Part shown: positions 21,745 to 32,537 of the stretch, in pieces
Numbering within the stretch: the first letter of the stretch is position 1
How the letters are laid out: each line of letters starts with the position of its first letter
Assembly: GCA_030386875.1 (NCBI GenBank)
Contig: CM059566.1
Coordinates: 39,902,068-39,966,067 of the forward strand
DNA: 64,000 bases
Direction of reading: 5' to 3'
Source of the DNA: Morinoia aosen
Taxonomy: Eukaryota; Arthropoda; Malacostraca; Amphipoda; Talitridae
Position numbers and translations under genes: made by a program
Notes under the pieces: generated by a model
Told to the model about the DNA's origin: nothing
Databases searched by the model: none
The model's input: the letters and a program-made list of their open reading frames with translations, nothing else

Positions 21745-23530
21745 CTTTTATTCTTTGTAATAAGAGTTAAATTTCCCTTACCCATTCCTCCGAAGTAATT
21801 AAAGCTCGAGCCTACGAAAAAAAAAATTAACAGAAACCTTTTAACCTCTTGACAGATTCGATAACTTCTATCTCCATAATAAACTAAACCCGTTTCATTC
21901 AGAGTGTACGTTAGGATGATTTTAACCGAAATTTTATCATGTATTTCATGTAACTTTATATTATAGATGTATTTCTTTGCATTTATTATTTCCTATGTAC
22001 GTGTGAACCTTGCCTTAATAGCTAATTAAAACTTAATTCATGTATCAACCATTAGTATGTGTCCATTGATCATAATTTTTTTATGTCGAACCGTTTGAAT
22101 TATATAGTTAGAATTCGATAATTCGATTATTTTATCTAAAGCCATTTAATTACTTAATATAAATTTAATATCGTGACATTCAATTTATTATACTATTCAT
22201 TTAAACTGTGCTTCAATGATTTTTGTAAAAATTATAAAATGATACTAAATAAATTTCATCATTCAGCCGTGTAATTCAGACTCAGGACGCCATTTCGTTT
22301 GAGAGAAGCCTAGGCAGCTTCGATAACGACAGACGCTTCGAATCACATTTCCCTCAACTTATACCATTCAAATCTAAATTCGGAATCCAAATCCCATGTA
22401 ATGCACATGGAAATGAATACTGATATGAAACTTTCCTTAAATTCGACTTTGTAAATGAATTATTCAGTAAATTATCTACTTAATCTATCATATGTATTCG
22501 CTAAAGAAAATTCATTTAGAGTAAAGTTCAATCAATCGGAATGATGTTTTCGCGTAACTACGAATATAACTTTGCACATTCTCATTTCATGTAATTATCG
22601 TATATGTTGTGATGCTAAATTTATTGCAAACTTTATTTCATTTGATGCCCGTGTCAAAATTACAATTTCAATGCATTTTCCATCATGTAATGAACGCCTG
22701 CTTCTACATTTGAATGTTGGTATGTAGCACGTGAGGTTATGAAGTAATGGAAGGTGGACGAAATGTTCAAGACTCACTGGGTAGCAAGTGTGGTTCTCTG
22801 GTGCTAGCTGCTCACTTTGTTTACAAATATCCTTCTCCCCTCGCTTGGTCATTAATCTCAGCTCTGCCCTGTCGCTCGAAACCACGAGACTGAACTCAGG
22901 CACTGCTTCTTGCTGTGGTAGACTTTGAATTGCTCTGCTATTCTGTTGAGAAACTTAAGAGATAAACTGGGAGCTTAAGGTAAATGTTTAAACGCTCAAG
23001 TTTTGATGTAATATCTTAAACATATGATGCGAAGTAACGTAAAAATGTAATAGTTTTAATTAAAAATTTGCAATTTACATACATAAAACTTTAACTTACG
23101 ATTACGATCTAAATAAAGAATTATACTTTATGTCCATCAAAGTATTTCTCAATGAGGAGAACGTCATGAGTATATTAAAGGATAATTATCTCAACAATAT
23201 GTTACAGGAATTCACGATGAATTACAAATTTTGAGCTACATTGATATACGCTTCACATTAAATTGAAATTACTGGAGAACTTTGTCATATGACGTCCTCA
23301 ATGTTAATGCATTATTTAAAATTTAATCCTCATGTTCCGCATTATATTTAGAATTTAATGTCATTCGAAACAATGGAATATTATTTTAAGTTCGATAGGT
23401 ATGTCAAATATGTGAGCACAGAGGTAGAATGAGACGAGATGCTAGGATATGTGTGTGAGAGATGAATGGGAGCTTGTCTAGAACGAATGAAATTCACAAG
23501 AGCACTGAATAACAATAACGGTGATTTCAG
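21745..23530 (+). other. AT-rich left interior of LTR element
   Basis: About 1.8 kb of AT-rich sequence with no retroviral domain. A 102-codon minus-strand frame (22595-22903) has no recognisable motif and runs against the element's orientation, so I do not call it a gene. Confidence 0.6.
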
Positions 23531-24157
23531 TTGTTGCTGTCGCGGATGGTGCGCTGCAGCCAGCACCACTGCCGGCGTACCGCCACCCCATCGACTTCAC
23601 TCACCACCACGGGTTCAACCACGCCCACATCAACCACGGAGTCAACCATGCTCCCAAGACCCAAACGCACTAGACAGGCAGCACCCGCACCATCGACGGC
23701 GATGATCGGAGCTTACGATGCGCATCGACATAGAAAACGAGGTGTAGAAAATATCCACGACATGACTCAGACGACTGCCACGGAAAGTTTTCTACGAAGG
23801 TCCGGCGCTCAGAAAACAACTGCCACGGAAAATTTTCTACGAAGGTCCGGCGCACAGAAAACAACTGCCACGGAAAATTTTCTACGAAGGTCCGGCGCAC
23901 AGAAAACAACTGCCACGGAAAATTTTCTACGAAGGTCCGGCGCGCAGAAAACAACTGCCACGGAAAGTTTCTACGGGGGATCAGCGCGCAGAAAACGGCG
24001 CCCATTTAAATTTAAAGGTCATAGTTCAACTGGAGGCTTCGGCTACGACTTCGGGATTCTGCGAGTTCAGCGACAACAGAGAACGACGACGACTACGGAG
24101 AGTATCTACGCGACGAAGGAAATACTACGAAGGCCCAGACGTAAACAACGTGTATAA
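23531..24157 (+). CDS. Possible internal ORF of LTR element, 208 codons
   Basis: The only long + strand frame in the element interior. Starting from the ATG at 23531, it encodes a Ser/Thr/Pro-rich N-terminal part (about residues 1-60), then about five copies of a 15-residue repeat (TTATENFLRRSGAQK type, about residues 78-155), then a basic tail with RRKRRPFKFKG and RRPRRKQRV. I recognise no Gag zinc knuckle, protease or envelope motif. It could be a decayed or divergent Gag-like product. It could equally be a chance frame kept open by the 45-bp tandem repeat, since the unit is 15 codons and the minus strand is open too (23670-24005). Base composition is clearly more GC-rich than the AT-rich sequence to its left. 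Confidence 0.3.
   Translation: MLLSRMVRCSQHHCRRTATPSTSLTTTGSTTPTSTTESTMLPRPKRTRQAAPAPSTAMIGAYDAHRHRKRGVENIHDMTQTTATESFLRRSGAQKTTATENFLRRSGAQKTTATENFLRRSGAQKTTATENFLRRSGAQKTTATESFYGGSARRKRRPFKFKGHSSTGGFGYDFGILRVQRQQRTTTTTESIYATKEILRRPRRKQRV
23765..23990 (+). repeat. 45-bp tandem repeat inside LTR element, 5 copies
   Basis: The unit contains ACAACTGCCACGGAAAATTT then TCTACGAAGGTCCGGCGC then CAGAAA. The outer copies carry AAAGTTT and the inner three AAAATTT. The last copy has lost three bases at TTTTCTACG. Confidence 0.95.
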
Positions 24158-24655
24158 ATTGCACTTCGGCGATCTCAGCATAAATGGCAGCGTCTTCTAT
24201 TACACCCTCTAGAAAAGAAGACGAAATCCACGAGATAGTAGTCCACCTCGATTGATGGCCCACTGAGTATCTACTCGGAGATCTCTATAAGACTTCTGCA
24301 AGTGAAAAGGAACAGCTCAATGCCACCCAGGACGAATGAGCCTGCGGTATTATGGAAGTAGTAATTACACTTCCGAGAGTTTTTACTCTCAGGATTTTCG
24401 CGAAAATCCCAACGTCGGAGGAGGAGGTCGACATCATGTGTAGGAAATGTTTCTGCCCAAGAAAAACTATTATGGTGTCTGTATTTGGCGTCCTCGTTTC
24501 AGCGCTCGCCACATGAGCAAACTTCGGTCGTCTGCATGCTGCCTCTTTCACGATCCATGTGTTTCGACACGTCGGCTGCAAGTGAGGTTCAATATTGAGG
24601 ATAAGCCTTTCGAACACAAGCGGGAGCTTGTAATTTGGTCGGCTATGGGGGATAT
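24158..24655 (+). other. Right interior of LTR element
   Basis: Contains short, frame-broken open segments. One at 24447-24683 runs across the LTR boundary, and another reads into GGGGRHHV before a stop near 24438. These look like decayed coding remnants but match nothing I know. The G-rich ATGGGGGATAT just before 24656 is a weak polypurine-tract candidate. Confidence 0.4.
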
Positions 24656-25733
24656 TGTCATGCTTCTCCGCATGACTGTGTAAGGAACATCGCTAAGAAT
24701 CTGGAATCGTTATCTGGCCAATAACGTATTCTTAAATGGTTCTAAAAGACCAAACAATATTAAGTCTGAGTATCAACGTGGGAGCACTTCAAATCGCCTA
24801 TTCTTTCAAATCGTCTATACGTTCGGGAAGAATCTCCGCTTGGACTTCGAGGACAACGACAGCCCAACAGAAGATGCCAGGAACTTCAATGATTTCTCTT
24901 ATGTGATGTTTACTTCTTATTAATAATATTTGCGGGGATTGTTAGTATAAATATGTTAACAAGAGTAAGTAGCAGCGTATTTAAATTAATCGGGGAAATA
25001 TCTTCCATTCATATACCAATCTTGTGATGCCGTTATTACTAGTTAGCATCTCAAATGTTCGCATCGCCAAGAGCGTTACGTTTGAAAAGAGTCAGTCGGA
25101 CCGTGGCAATCGCTGAGTTAAGAGCTGAAAACACGTCGTGCCGGGGCCGGTCCCCAGCTGAGGGATGGCCAGGGCTTTGTCTTTATTAAACAATTTATAT
25201 CCAAGTGAATTCGCATACATCATCCAGTAACGTAAACTATAAGTTATTGGTTGCCACGGGACGCATATCAGCTACTTTCCTGGAATCATAAGATAAGTCC
25301 CATTCATGTTGTCCTATAACACTTATCCGCTCTAATGCATCCTCATTTCTTGCCTCTGTGCAATAGGTAATTCATAGGAACATTCAGCGTACATCCGATG
25401 TTTTATCAAATGTGACTAGGTGCGTTAGATCCATTTTGATTATTTCTGTGTCAAGATTAGGGAATAAATAGTGATGTCAATGCCTCGTGAATTTCCCCTT
25501 TAATAAGAAAAGAATTATCGTTTCTGTCATAGAGAAAAGGTTAAACCGCTACCATATTAATTGTTTATTAAATAACGTAAATTACTAATTATATTGGAGA
25601 CGTTGAAAGGTTTCAATTGATCTTATTGACAAAATAGAATAATGTGGCCTTAAGTCACGACGGTTATCAAAAGAAATGAAAGCAACGGAAAGAAATAACG
25701 ACTAATAATGCCGGAAAAGAGATGGTCACGACA
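24656..25733 (+). repeat. 3' LTR
   Basis: Same length as the 5' LTR. Visible differences are one C/T near +85, three in the AAAAGATTTATCG / TTTCATAG / TTAACCCG region, and one in GAAAGGTCTC. AATAAA recurs at 25463-25468. Confidence 0.9.
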
Positions 25734-26267
25734 GGCAACTCGGCATGAATTGTTCCCAACATTTAATTTAATTTTATGGTGGAAGTCCGGGTTGAAATTT
25801 GAGATCTATAGCTTCAAATTACCTGGTCACAAAACTGATCACTTCAACGCGGTAAAACCATAAGACTAAATTGCAACAATTCTTAACGCTAAAATCTTAA
25901 TTTAGCGCAAAATCAGGCAATCCAATGCATTTTATCTTGACAGAAAACCCTAACTGTAAGTAAAATCAAACCAGCGAATTCCAGTACTCAAACTTCGGTA
26001 AGCTTCAATAAAATTCAAAATTCATAGCCAAAAAACATCGAATTGAGAAATGGTGATCCACCGATAGTACATCTGCAACGAATGACGCTCCAAATGACCA
26101 CCCAATCGCTTAAGAAGAGCGAACAGTTCATCACTGTGGACCCAAATTTTACTGATCAAAGGTCAATACACGGAGGTAAGCGAGCCATCGGTGAACACTC
26201 AGCGGCGATCATTTCTAACACAATCGCAAATTTAGGACATGACACAGAGCCGCTTGTGCGACTGTGT
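25734..26267. other. Unassigned spacer
   Basis: I see no feature except the start of the 51-bp array at its end. A + frame at 26043-26318 runs into the array and is unrecognised. Confidence 0.5.
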
Positions 26268-26832
26268 GTTTGTTCAAAGCTATTTACAGCCACGACAAGT
26301 ACTCCAATGAGGGCGTAAAATTGTTTAAAGCTATTTACAGCCACGATAAGCTTTCTAATGAGGGAGTAAAATTGTTTAAAGCTATTGACAGCCACGATAA
26401 GCTTTCTCATGAGGGCGTAAAATTGTTTAAAGCTATTGACAGCCACGATAAGCTTTCTAATGAGGGAGTAAAATTGTTTAAAGCTATTGACAGCCACGAT
26501 AAGCTTTCTAATGAGGGAGTAAAATTGTTTAAAGCTATTGACAGCCACGATAAGCTTTCTAATGAGGGCGTAAAATTGTTTAAAGCTATTGACAGCCACG
26601 ATAAGCTTTCTAATGAGGGCGTGAAATTGTTTAAAGCTATTTACAGCCACGATAAGCTTTCTGATGAGGGCGTAAAATTGTTTAAAGCTATTTACAGCCA
26701 CGATAAGCTTTCTAATGAGGGCGTAAAATTGTTTAAAGCTATTTACAGCCACGATAAGCTTTCCAATGAGGGTGTAAAATTGTTTAAAGCTATTTACAGC
26801 CATGAGAAGCACTCCAATGAGGTCGTAAAATA
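26268..26832 (+). repeat. 51-bp tandem array, 11 copies
   Basis: The unit contains AGCTTTCTAATGAGGGCGTA, AAATTGTTTAAAGCTATTGA and CAGCCACGATA. Seventeen-codon periodicity keeps frames open on both strands (26264-26833 plus; 26156-26812 minus). GACAGCC and TACAGCC types cluster in the middle and at the ends respectively, a sign of internal homogenisation. Confidence 0.97.
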
Positions 26833-27287
26833 GATCCAGTTCGTAAAAATCCCGTCAGTTGATTGTCTTTCTCTAGTTGTTTAGAGTGTCACCCTATGTC
26901 CATTCGGCAGCAGCACGGATAATCTGCGTCGTTCTCGGTGAATATAATAAATATTCATTAAACTTTACTCAGTGAACACGTTCACACCAATAAAGTTTTT
27001 TTTGAAACCCAGCAACAAGAAAAAACAGCCATGAGGAATACGAATAAAATAGATCATGTTAAGTCGATCTTTTCACGCCATCCAATTAAGAGCAACTCAG
27101 TAGAAGCTGGATGACAGATGCACAGCACTAGGTGTTAATACATTAACAAAAATAGCTTTATTGGCAGGTCGTATATTAAACGGAACATTTTGCTGCAAGC
27201 TGCAATGCTATGACGAATGTTTCACCGCAAACGGAATTATTGTTCTGAATATATCACTGGAAGCCGAATTATTACCATCGTGATCAG
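26833..27287. other. Unassigned spacer
   Basis: A lone CAGCCATGAGGAATACG word near 27027 resembles a decayed 51-bp unit. I see nothing else. Confidence 0.45.
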
Positions 27288-27543
27288 AAACTTCACCATG
27301 TACGGCTCACATGCATGAGCAGAAACATTCCCATGTACGGCTCACCATGAACAGAAAAATTACCATATACGGCTCACCATTAGCATAAACATTCCCATGT
27401 ACGGCTCACCATGAGCAGAAACATTCCCATGTACGGCTCACCATGAGCAGAAACATTCCCATGTACGGCTCACCATGAGCAGAAACATTCCCATGTACGG
27501 CTCACCATGAGCAGAAACATTCCCATGTACGGCTCACCATGAG
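27288..27543 (+). repeat. 32-bp tandem array, 8 copies
   Basis: The unit contains GAGCAGAAACATTCCCATGT then ACGGCTCACCAT. The first three copies are diverged and the last five nearly identical. Confidence 0.96.
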
Positions 27544-27911
27544 AAGAAGCATAACAACGAAAGTCGCACTGCATGCAAGTCCCGAATGGAGCCACCGCTG
27601 TGGTCAGGTAGGGAAAGAAGGCAGAAACGTTGCGAGCAGTTCACTGGGGATCGTAGCATGCTGGACCGTGCTAATCGGTGCATAATCGGAGCTAAAGTTA
27701 CGATTTTACCACAAACATTTCACAGTAAGTCGAAATAATACCAGGAGAACAATAATATTGCCACGAATATCGTTGTGAGAAAGTAAATATTTCCTCCTAA
27801 TAGAGCAGAAATGTGCAGATAAATGGTTCACAGCGAACATCATATTTAAAGAGATAATATATCACTGTGAATGCCTCGTCTCATCTCAGTGTAAGCCAAA
27901 GTTAAGTTATA
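27544..27911. other. Unassigned spacer
   Basis: I see no gene or element. Confidence 0.5.
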
Positions 27912-28160
27912 CCTCACATTTTGCATAATATTAACAAACACCTTACAGCACGCAACATATACGACTCGAACATTTCACTGCACGCACAACATTAACAAAT
28001 ACCTTACACCACGCACAGCATTAACAAATACCTCGCAGCACGCACAACATTAACAAACACCTCACAGCACGCAACAAATACAGCCCAAACATTTCACAGC
28101 ACCCACAACATTAACAAACACCTCACAGCACGCAACAAATACGACCCACACCGGGCCACA
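27912..28160 (+). repeat. ~29/38-bp tandem array, about 7 copies
   Basis: Units contain CATTAACAAACACCTCACAG then CACGCACAA, alternating with units that insert ACGACTCGAACATTTCAC-like sequence. It is followed by a GC-rich islet at 28150-28290. Confidence 0.92.
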
Positions 28161-28370
28161 CGCTCGCCCACAGCCGACGCCGGCGCGCCAGACAGGGCCA
28201 GAAGAGGCCACAAGTCCGGCGGCACAAACTGCGGAATTAAAACGAGGCCAAAAAATCGAAGCGCAGCAGCGAATTGCAGCGCGTCGCAGCACCGACCGCT
28301 GGCGAGAATTTGAAGGGCTTAATTGGAGGCTAATGAGAGGATGAAAGGGCTGGCAAGTGGGCGGAATATT
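28161..28370. other. GC-rich CpG-containing islet
   Basis: Includes CCGACGCCGGCGCGCC and GCAGCGCGTCGCAGCACCGA. It lies exactly between two arrays. I see no complete gene. Confidence 0.5.
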
Positions 28371-28745
28371 GGAGAGGGTTGGGCTGGGGAGGGTTGGGTC
28401 GGAGAGGGTTGGGTCGGAGAGGGTTGGGTCGGAGAGGGTTGGGTCGGAGAGGGTTGGGTCGAAGAGGGTTGGGTCGAAGAGGGTTGGGTCGGAAAAGGTT
28501 GGGATGGAGAGGGTTGGGCTGGAGAGGGTTGGGCTGGAGAGGGTTGGGTCGGAGAGGGTTGGGCTAGAGAGGGTTGGGTTAGAGAGGGTTGAGTTAGAGA
28601 GGGTTGGGTTAAAGAGGGTTGGGCTGGAGAGGGTTGGGTTAGAGAGGGTTGTGCTGGAGAGGGTTGGGCTAGAGAGGGTTGTGCTGTACAAGGTTGTGGT
28701 GGAGAGGTTCGTGCTGGAGAGGGTTGTGTTAGATTGTGTTGAGAG
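28371..28745 (+). repeat. 15-bp G-rich tandem array, 25 copies
   Basis: The unit is GAGAGGGTTGGGTCG with GGGCTG and GGGTTA variants toward the right. Each unit carries two GGG runs separated by TT, so any two adjacent units hold the four G-tracts needed for a G-quadruplex. Frames are open in all + registers. Confidence 0.97.
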
Positions 28746-29132
28746 TAATGATAGAGAAAATAATTCCAGCGTGAAAAATATTAGAAAAAAACTGTAGAAC
28801 GTGTGATGGTCACGATCAAACAGCTGCAACAAACTTAATGAAAAAGACGTGATATATGCGTCTCTTTCAAACACCAACGATAAGTTTCAACTTAAAACCA
28901 CATCAATTTAGCAACAGTTCACTTTTTTGATAGGAAAGAAGAAAGTTTGGATAGTTTTAACCTTATTTCGATCGAATTACAGATTACACTTTGCACAGTC
29001 GTGGTAAATGCATGGCTTGGCTATGACTTTACTTGTAATTTTGTCCACATCAGCTACAATTATTGCTTTAACGCGCCAGTGTTGATTGGAAGAGCTAGCA
29101 AGAAAGCGATGTACATTTAGCTCCACGCTCGC
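28746..29132. other. Unassigned spacer
   Basis: AT-rich. No feature is seen. Confidence 0.5.
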
Positions 29133-29358
29133 ATTGCTCACAGCCACACGCTCGAAACGCTCACAGCCACACGCTCGCCAAGCTCACAGCCACACGCTCG
29201 CCAAGCTCACAGCCACACGCTTGCAACGCTCACAGCCACACGCTCGCAATGCTCACAGCCACACGCTCGCCACGCTCACAGCCACACGCTCGCAATGCTC
29301 ATTGCTCACAGTCACACGCTCGCAACGCTCACAGCCACACGCTCGCAACGCTCACTCG
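29133..29358 (+). repeat. 23-bp tandem array, about 10 copies
   Basis: The unit is GCTCACAGCCACACGCTCGC then AAC or CAA. One copy has an 8-bp internal insertion (CAATGCTCATTGCTCAC region). The + frames 29086-29370 and 29295-29495 come from this array. Confidence 0.96.
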
Positions 29359-30084
29359 CCCATAATTTAAAGATGAGCTACAAAGCGAAGGGGTCTCAGG
29401 TTTTCCGCAAATTACTCCCCTGTAGTCGAGTGCCGCAGAAAATGAAACTGGGATCATCAGTTTACGTTATATTTCGGTGTTCTTTAAACATGTGAGTGCA
29501 GAATATTCAAACTGCTGGGAGTGAAAACTTTTACCTTAAATGTGGATTACGAGTTCTGATGTGCAACAGTGTGTTAAAAATGGACGTCTACCGGAATTTT
29601 AACATGAGGGCGACGCAAGATGAACTACGTGGTTTCCACATGATACTACAAGGTTAAATTGATATTTATTGAACTTGAACGGTTATAAAAAAAGTTTAAA
29701 TTCTAATTTAAACATTTAAATAATTACAATTATTTATCGTAATTATAGTTATACCATAATAATTCTATTTATTAACTTAATCATAATTCATAATTATGAA
29801 CCGTAAGACAGCCCACGCACGGGGATACCCAGAAATTTATTCAACAAGCCAAGTAAATGTAAAGCATCCAACGATTAATGTGTCAAACAATGTAGACCAC
29901 CTCACATGCACTTATTTGAGAAGCATAACACTTGATAATCAAAGAGAGATCACTATTATACGTAATTATCACTCCTTAATTAATATCACATTCAAAGTTT
30001 TCCCTTCATTTACACCCAGGCACGCGATCAGCAAATAAATTCAGCGGAATTTAACACGCCCACCGCGGTGGGCTGAACTAGCTT
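29359..30084. other. AT-rich unassigned spacer
   Basis: A perfect palindrome CCCACCGCGGTGGG lies at 30060-30073. The + frame at 29796-30038 (80 codons) has no recognisable motif. Confidence 0.45.
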
Positions 30085-30430
30085 TCAATATTCAACTCAA
30101 ATTTCAAACCAACTATAAAGTAAATAATTTTGAAAACAGCCTTCATTTAGCTCAAATTAAGCATTTATTAAAAATGCGTTGGTGACTATAGATCTGTGAG
30201 CAGTGCCGTGAAAATCCCCTGTGTATACCACTAGTGGTTGTTTACGCGCTAAGTGTAAGCTCAAAGGCAGCCTGGACACTCAGTCCCATCAAAAATCGAG
30301 CTTATGACTACTGGTTGGTGCTCATTGTGAAAATCCCCTCCGTGTGTGGCACACACGGCGGCTAACGCATAAGTGCTCGCTGTGAGGCAGCCGAGACACC
30401 CGGTCCCAGGAGACGATGCAAGTGAAGGTC
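30085..30430 (+). mobile_element. Palindromic-core dispersed repeat, two tandem partial copies
   Basis: CAGCCTTCATTTAGCTCAAA, then GTGAAAATCCCCTGTGTATA, CCACTAGTGG, and CGCTAAGTG recur in reverse orientation at 50471-50690 (CTTCATTTAGCTTTAATTAA, ATGAAAATTACCTCCGTGTA, CCACCGGTGG). Within this locus a second copy follows at about 30285-30430 (GTGAAAATCCCCTCCGTGTG, GGCACACACGGC). The palindromic core resembles centres of some TTAA-targeting MITEs, but the ends are not clear here. Confidence 0.55.
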
Positions 30431-30544
30431 TGCGGCCACCAGTAGCTGCTGAGGAAGGCTCAGGTATGCGGCCGCCGCCTCACAAAACCAACAAAAAACC
30501 CAGACTTCGGTACTGTCGAGACGCCGCCGCTAGCTGTTTCTGCT
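30431..30544. other. GC-rich segment before GT array
   Basis: CGGCCGCCGCC and CGAGACGCCGCCGC words. Its + frame runs into the GT-rich repeat. Not a recognisable gene. Confidence 0.4.
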
Positions 30545-30960
30545 GCTGGTGTGTGTGTTGTGTGTGTGTCCGCTGGAGGCCGGTGTGGGGGGTGGCACGT
30601 GTGTGAGTGTGTGTGTGTTCTGTTTGTGTGTTGTTTGTGTGCGGTGTGTGTTGTGTTTGTGTGTGTGCTGTTTGTGTGTTGCTTGTGTGTAGTGTTGTAT
30701 GTGCGTTGTGTTTTACGTGCGTTGTGTTTTACGTGCGTTGTGTTTTACGTGTGTTGTGTTTTACGTGTGTTGTGTTTTACGTGTGTTGTGTTTTATGTGT
30801 GTTGTGTTTTATTGGTGTTGTGTGGGTTGTGTTGTGATTGTAATGTGTTGTGTGGGTTGTGTTGTGATTGTGTTGTGTTGTATTGTGATTGTAATGTGAT
30901 GTGATAGTTTTGTATTGTGATTGTAATGTGTTGTGATTGTGTTGTGTGGATTGTATACGT
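30545..30960 (+). repeat. GT-rich repeat with 16-bp and ~22-bp subarrays
   Basis: A GTGTGTTGTGTG-type start, then six copies of TTTTACGTGYGTTGTG (30710-30800), then TTGTGATTGTAATGTG units to 30945. All + frames and the complementary minus frames are open, giving Cys/Val-rich or Thr/Asn/His-rich translations without meaning. Confidence 0.95.
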
Positions 30961-31429
30961 GTGTAAGTGTACGCTACCAACTTGCCATCGAATTTTAAAA
31001 TTGATGATTAGATTTAAAATTAAGAACCGGAAATTCAAAAAACTAGAAGTTAGAATTCTAATTAAAACGCAGGCAAACTCAAATTAACTAAGATTAATAT
31101 CTGGAATTACGTTCCAAGTTAAAACCGTAACAAAGAACACATAGTATATATTAGCTATGCATTTGAATTAGACCTAGAAGTTCCAGTCAAAACGTGAAAT
31201 GAAGCTTTTGAATAGAAACTCAGTTACACTAGTGACCTTGATTATGATATAATAATATATGATAATAGAACCTTGATTTTGTGGTATTTAAGATTTTATC
31301 TTGAGAGACATTACTACTGAAAATTCGTTGATGAGCTTTGTCCAGATGTGAGGTATAGTGGTATGGTGGTAGATGATAAGATGTGGGGCGTAGTGGTGGT
31401 AGATGTGGTGATACTGACACATTTTTAGC
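30961..31429. other. AT-rich unassigned spacer
   Basis: No feature apart from a GGTGGTAGATG repeat near 31364-31405. Confidence 0.5.
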
Positions 31430-31655
31430 CCTCCCATCTTTTCTACTTATCCCCTCCACTTATACTTATCTCTTCTCCTTTTCCCTTCTACTTATCTCTT
31501 CTACTTCTACTTATCCCATTTACTTGTCCCTTCTACTTCTGCTTACTCCTTCTACTTCTACTTATCCCTTCTACTTCTATTTATCCCTTCTACTTCTACC
31601 TATCCCATCTACTTATCTCCGCTCCTACTACTTCTCTCCTCTACTTGCGCATCCA
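31430..31655 (+). repeat. Pyrimidine-rich ~19-bp tandem array, about 12 copies
   Basis: Units built on CTTCTACTTCTACTTATCCC with variable numbers of the CTACTT hexamer. A GC-rich segment follows at 31655-31740. Confidence 0.92.
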
Positions 31656-32334
31656 CCACGCAGCCAGGCGTGTGCCCGGACGTGACACAGGTCGAAGGGA
31701 CGCGGGCGGTGCCCTACCAAGAGCAGGTCACGCTGCATGTCGCTCGTAAGTTATATCTATTCCGTTGCGTGGGAGCGTCTCCAATGGCGACCATATCCAC
31801 TGCGGCCAAAGGTATTCCGGCCAACATTAAATAACAGCGGCAAGAAAAACAGCCCAAAAACAGCATAAAGGGCTACTTACAAACAACAGCAGCTCTTGCC
31901 AGAAATATCCATTTGTTGGGGGTGATGTTAGGGTCAAACAGCAGCAACAACCACAACAACAAACATCACCATATTTTTAAATATACTGTGATACTAAGTT
32001 TTGCGCCTGCAACAAGCACCACAAACAGCGCGATGGTCACAATCACCACCCAGTAACCGGTTTGATCAGCACTTCAGAGTCCCGGATGTACAGACCTTCT
32101 ATCTCTCGCACAAACAAACATCGCCGATATATTGTCATTTTGCACGTTTTATCTGAGCCAAACACATAAACACAAGAGCACAAGTGAGCGTTTAACACAC
32201 CACACTTGTTGCCTTCGAAGCTGTGCCAACAAATTGGTCGCAAATTAAAGAAGATTTATTAAATAGGGCAAGTGTTGACGACGGCGGCGGTGGTGAAGGT
32301 GAGGGATTGGTGAGCATTTCTGCGGCCTGTGCAA
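31656..32334. other. Unassigned spacer with CAA/CAG-rich stretch
   Basis: Positions 31655-31740 are GC-rich. Positions 31830-31980 are rich in AACAGC, CAACAAC and ACAACAAAC words. A minus frame at 32043-32243 is unrecognised. Confidence 0.45.
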
Positions 32335-32537
32335 GGAGTATTGTTTTCGGGCAAAAATTTTCGTGCAATTAGAGGGCGTTTATTGCGTAAAATTGCGAAT
32401 GCCAACCGTGCGAAATTTTGAAATATTGCGACCTTTTTTGCGATGTGTTTTCTTCGGACAAAAATATTCGTGAAATTAGATGGGGTTAATTGCGCAAAAT
32501 CAAAATTGCGAACAACATCAGTGCGGAATTTTGACAT
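32335..32537 (+). repeat. ~105-bp diverged tandem duplication
   Basis: TGTTTTCGGGCAAAAATTTT, CGTGCAATTAGAGGG and GCGTAAAATTGCGAA recur about 107 bp later as TCTTCGGACAAAAATATTCG, TGAAATTAGATGGGG and GCGCAAAATCAAAATTGCG. Confidence 0.8.

Larger units (their letters stand above)
20648..25733 (+). mobile_element. Non-autonomous LTR retrotransposon
   Basis: Two direct 1078-bp LTRs (20648-21725 and 24656-25733) start TGTCATGC and end CACGACA, giving TGTC...GACA termini. I count only about five mismatches by eye between them, so the insertion is recent. A tRNA-Leu-type primer-binding site lies one base inside the 5' LTR, which sets the element on the + strand. A short G-rich stretch (ATGGGGGATAT) precedes the 3' LTR as a weak polypurine tract. 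The 2.9-kb interior shows no protease, reverse transcriptase, RNase H or integrase, so it would need enzymes supplied in trans. Flanks share GGC (AGGC before, GGCA after), so the target duplication is short or ambiguous. Confidence 0.9.

Noticed and set aside
22595-22903. Minus-strand 102-codon ORF in the LTR element as env or antisense gene
   Set aside because: No signal peptide, motif or supporting context, in AT-rich sequence where such a frame can arise by chance.
20640-25740. Simple segmental duplication instead of LTRs
   Set aside because: Equal 1078-bp length, TG...CA termini and a tRNA-Leu primer-binding site immediately after the first copy are specific to LTR elements.
28371-28745. 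Telomeric repeat
   Set aside because: The unit is 15 bp (GAGAGGGTTGGGTCG), not TTAGG or TTAGGG. No tandem TTAGG run exists anywhere I looked.
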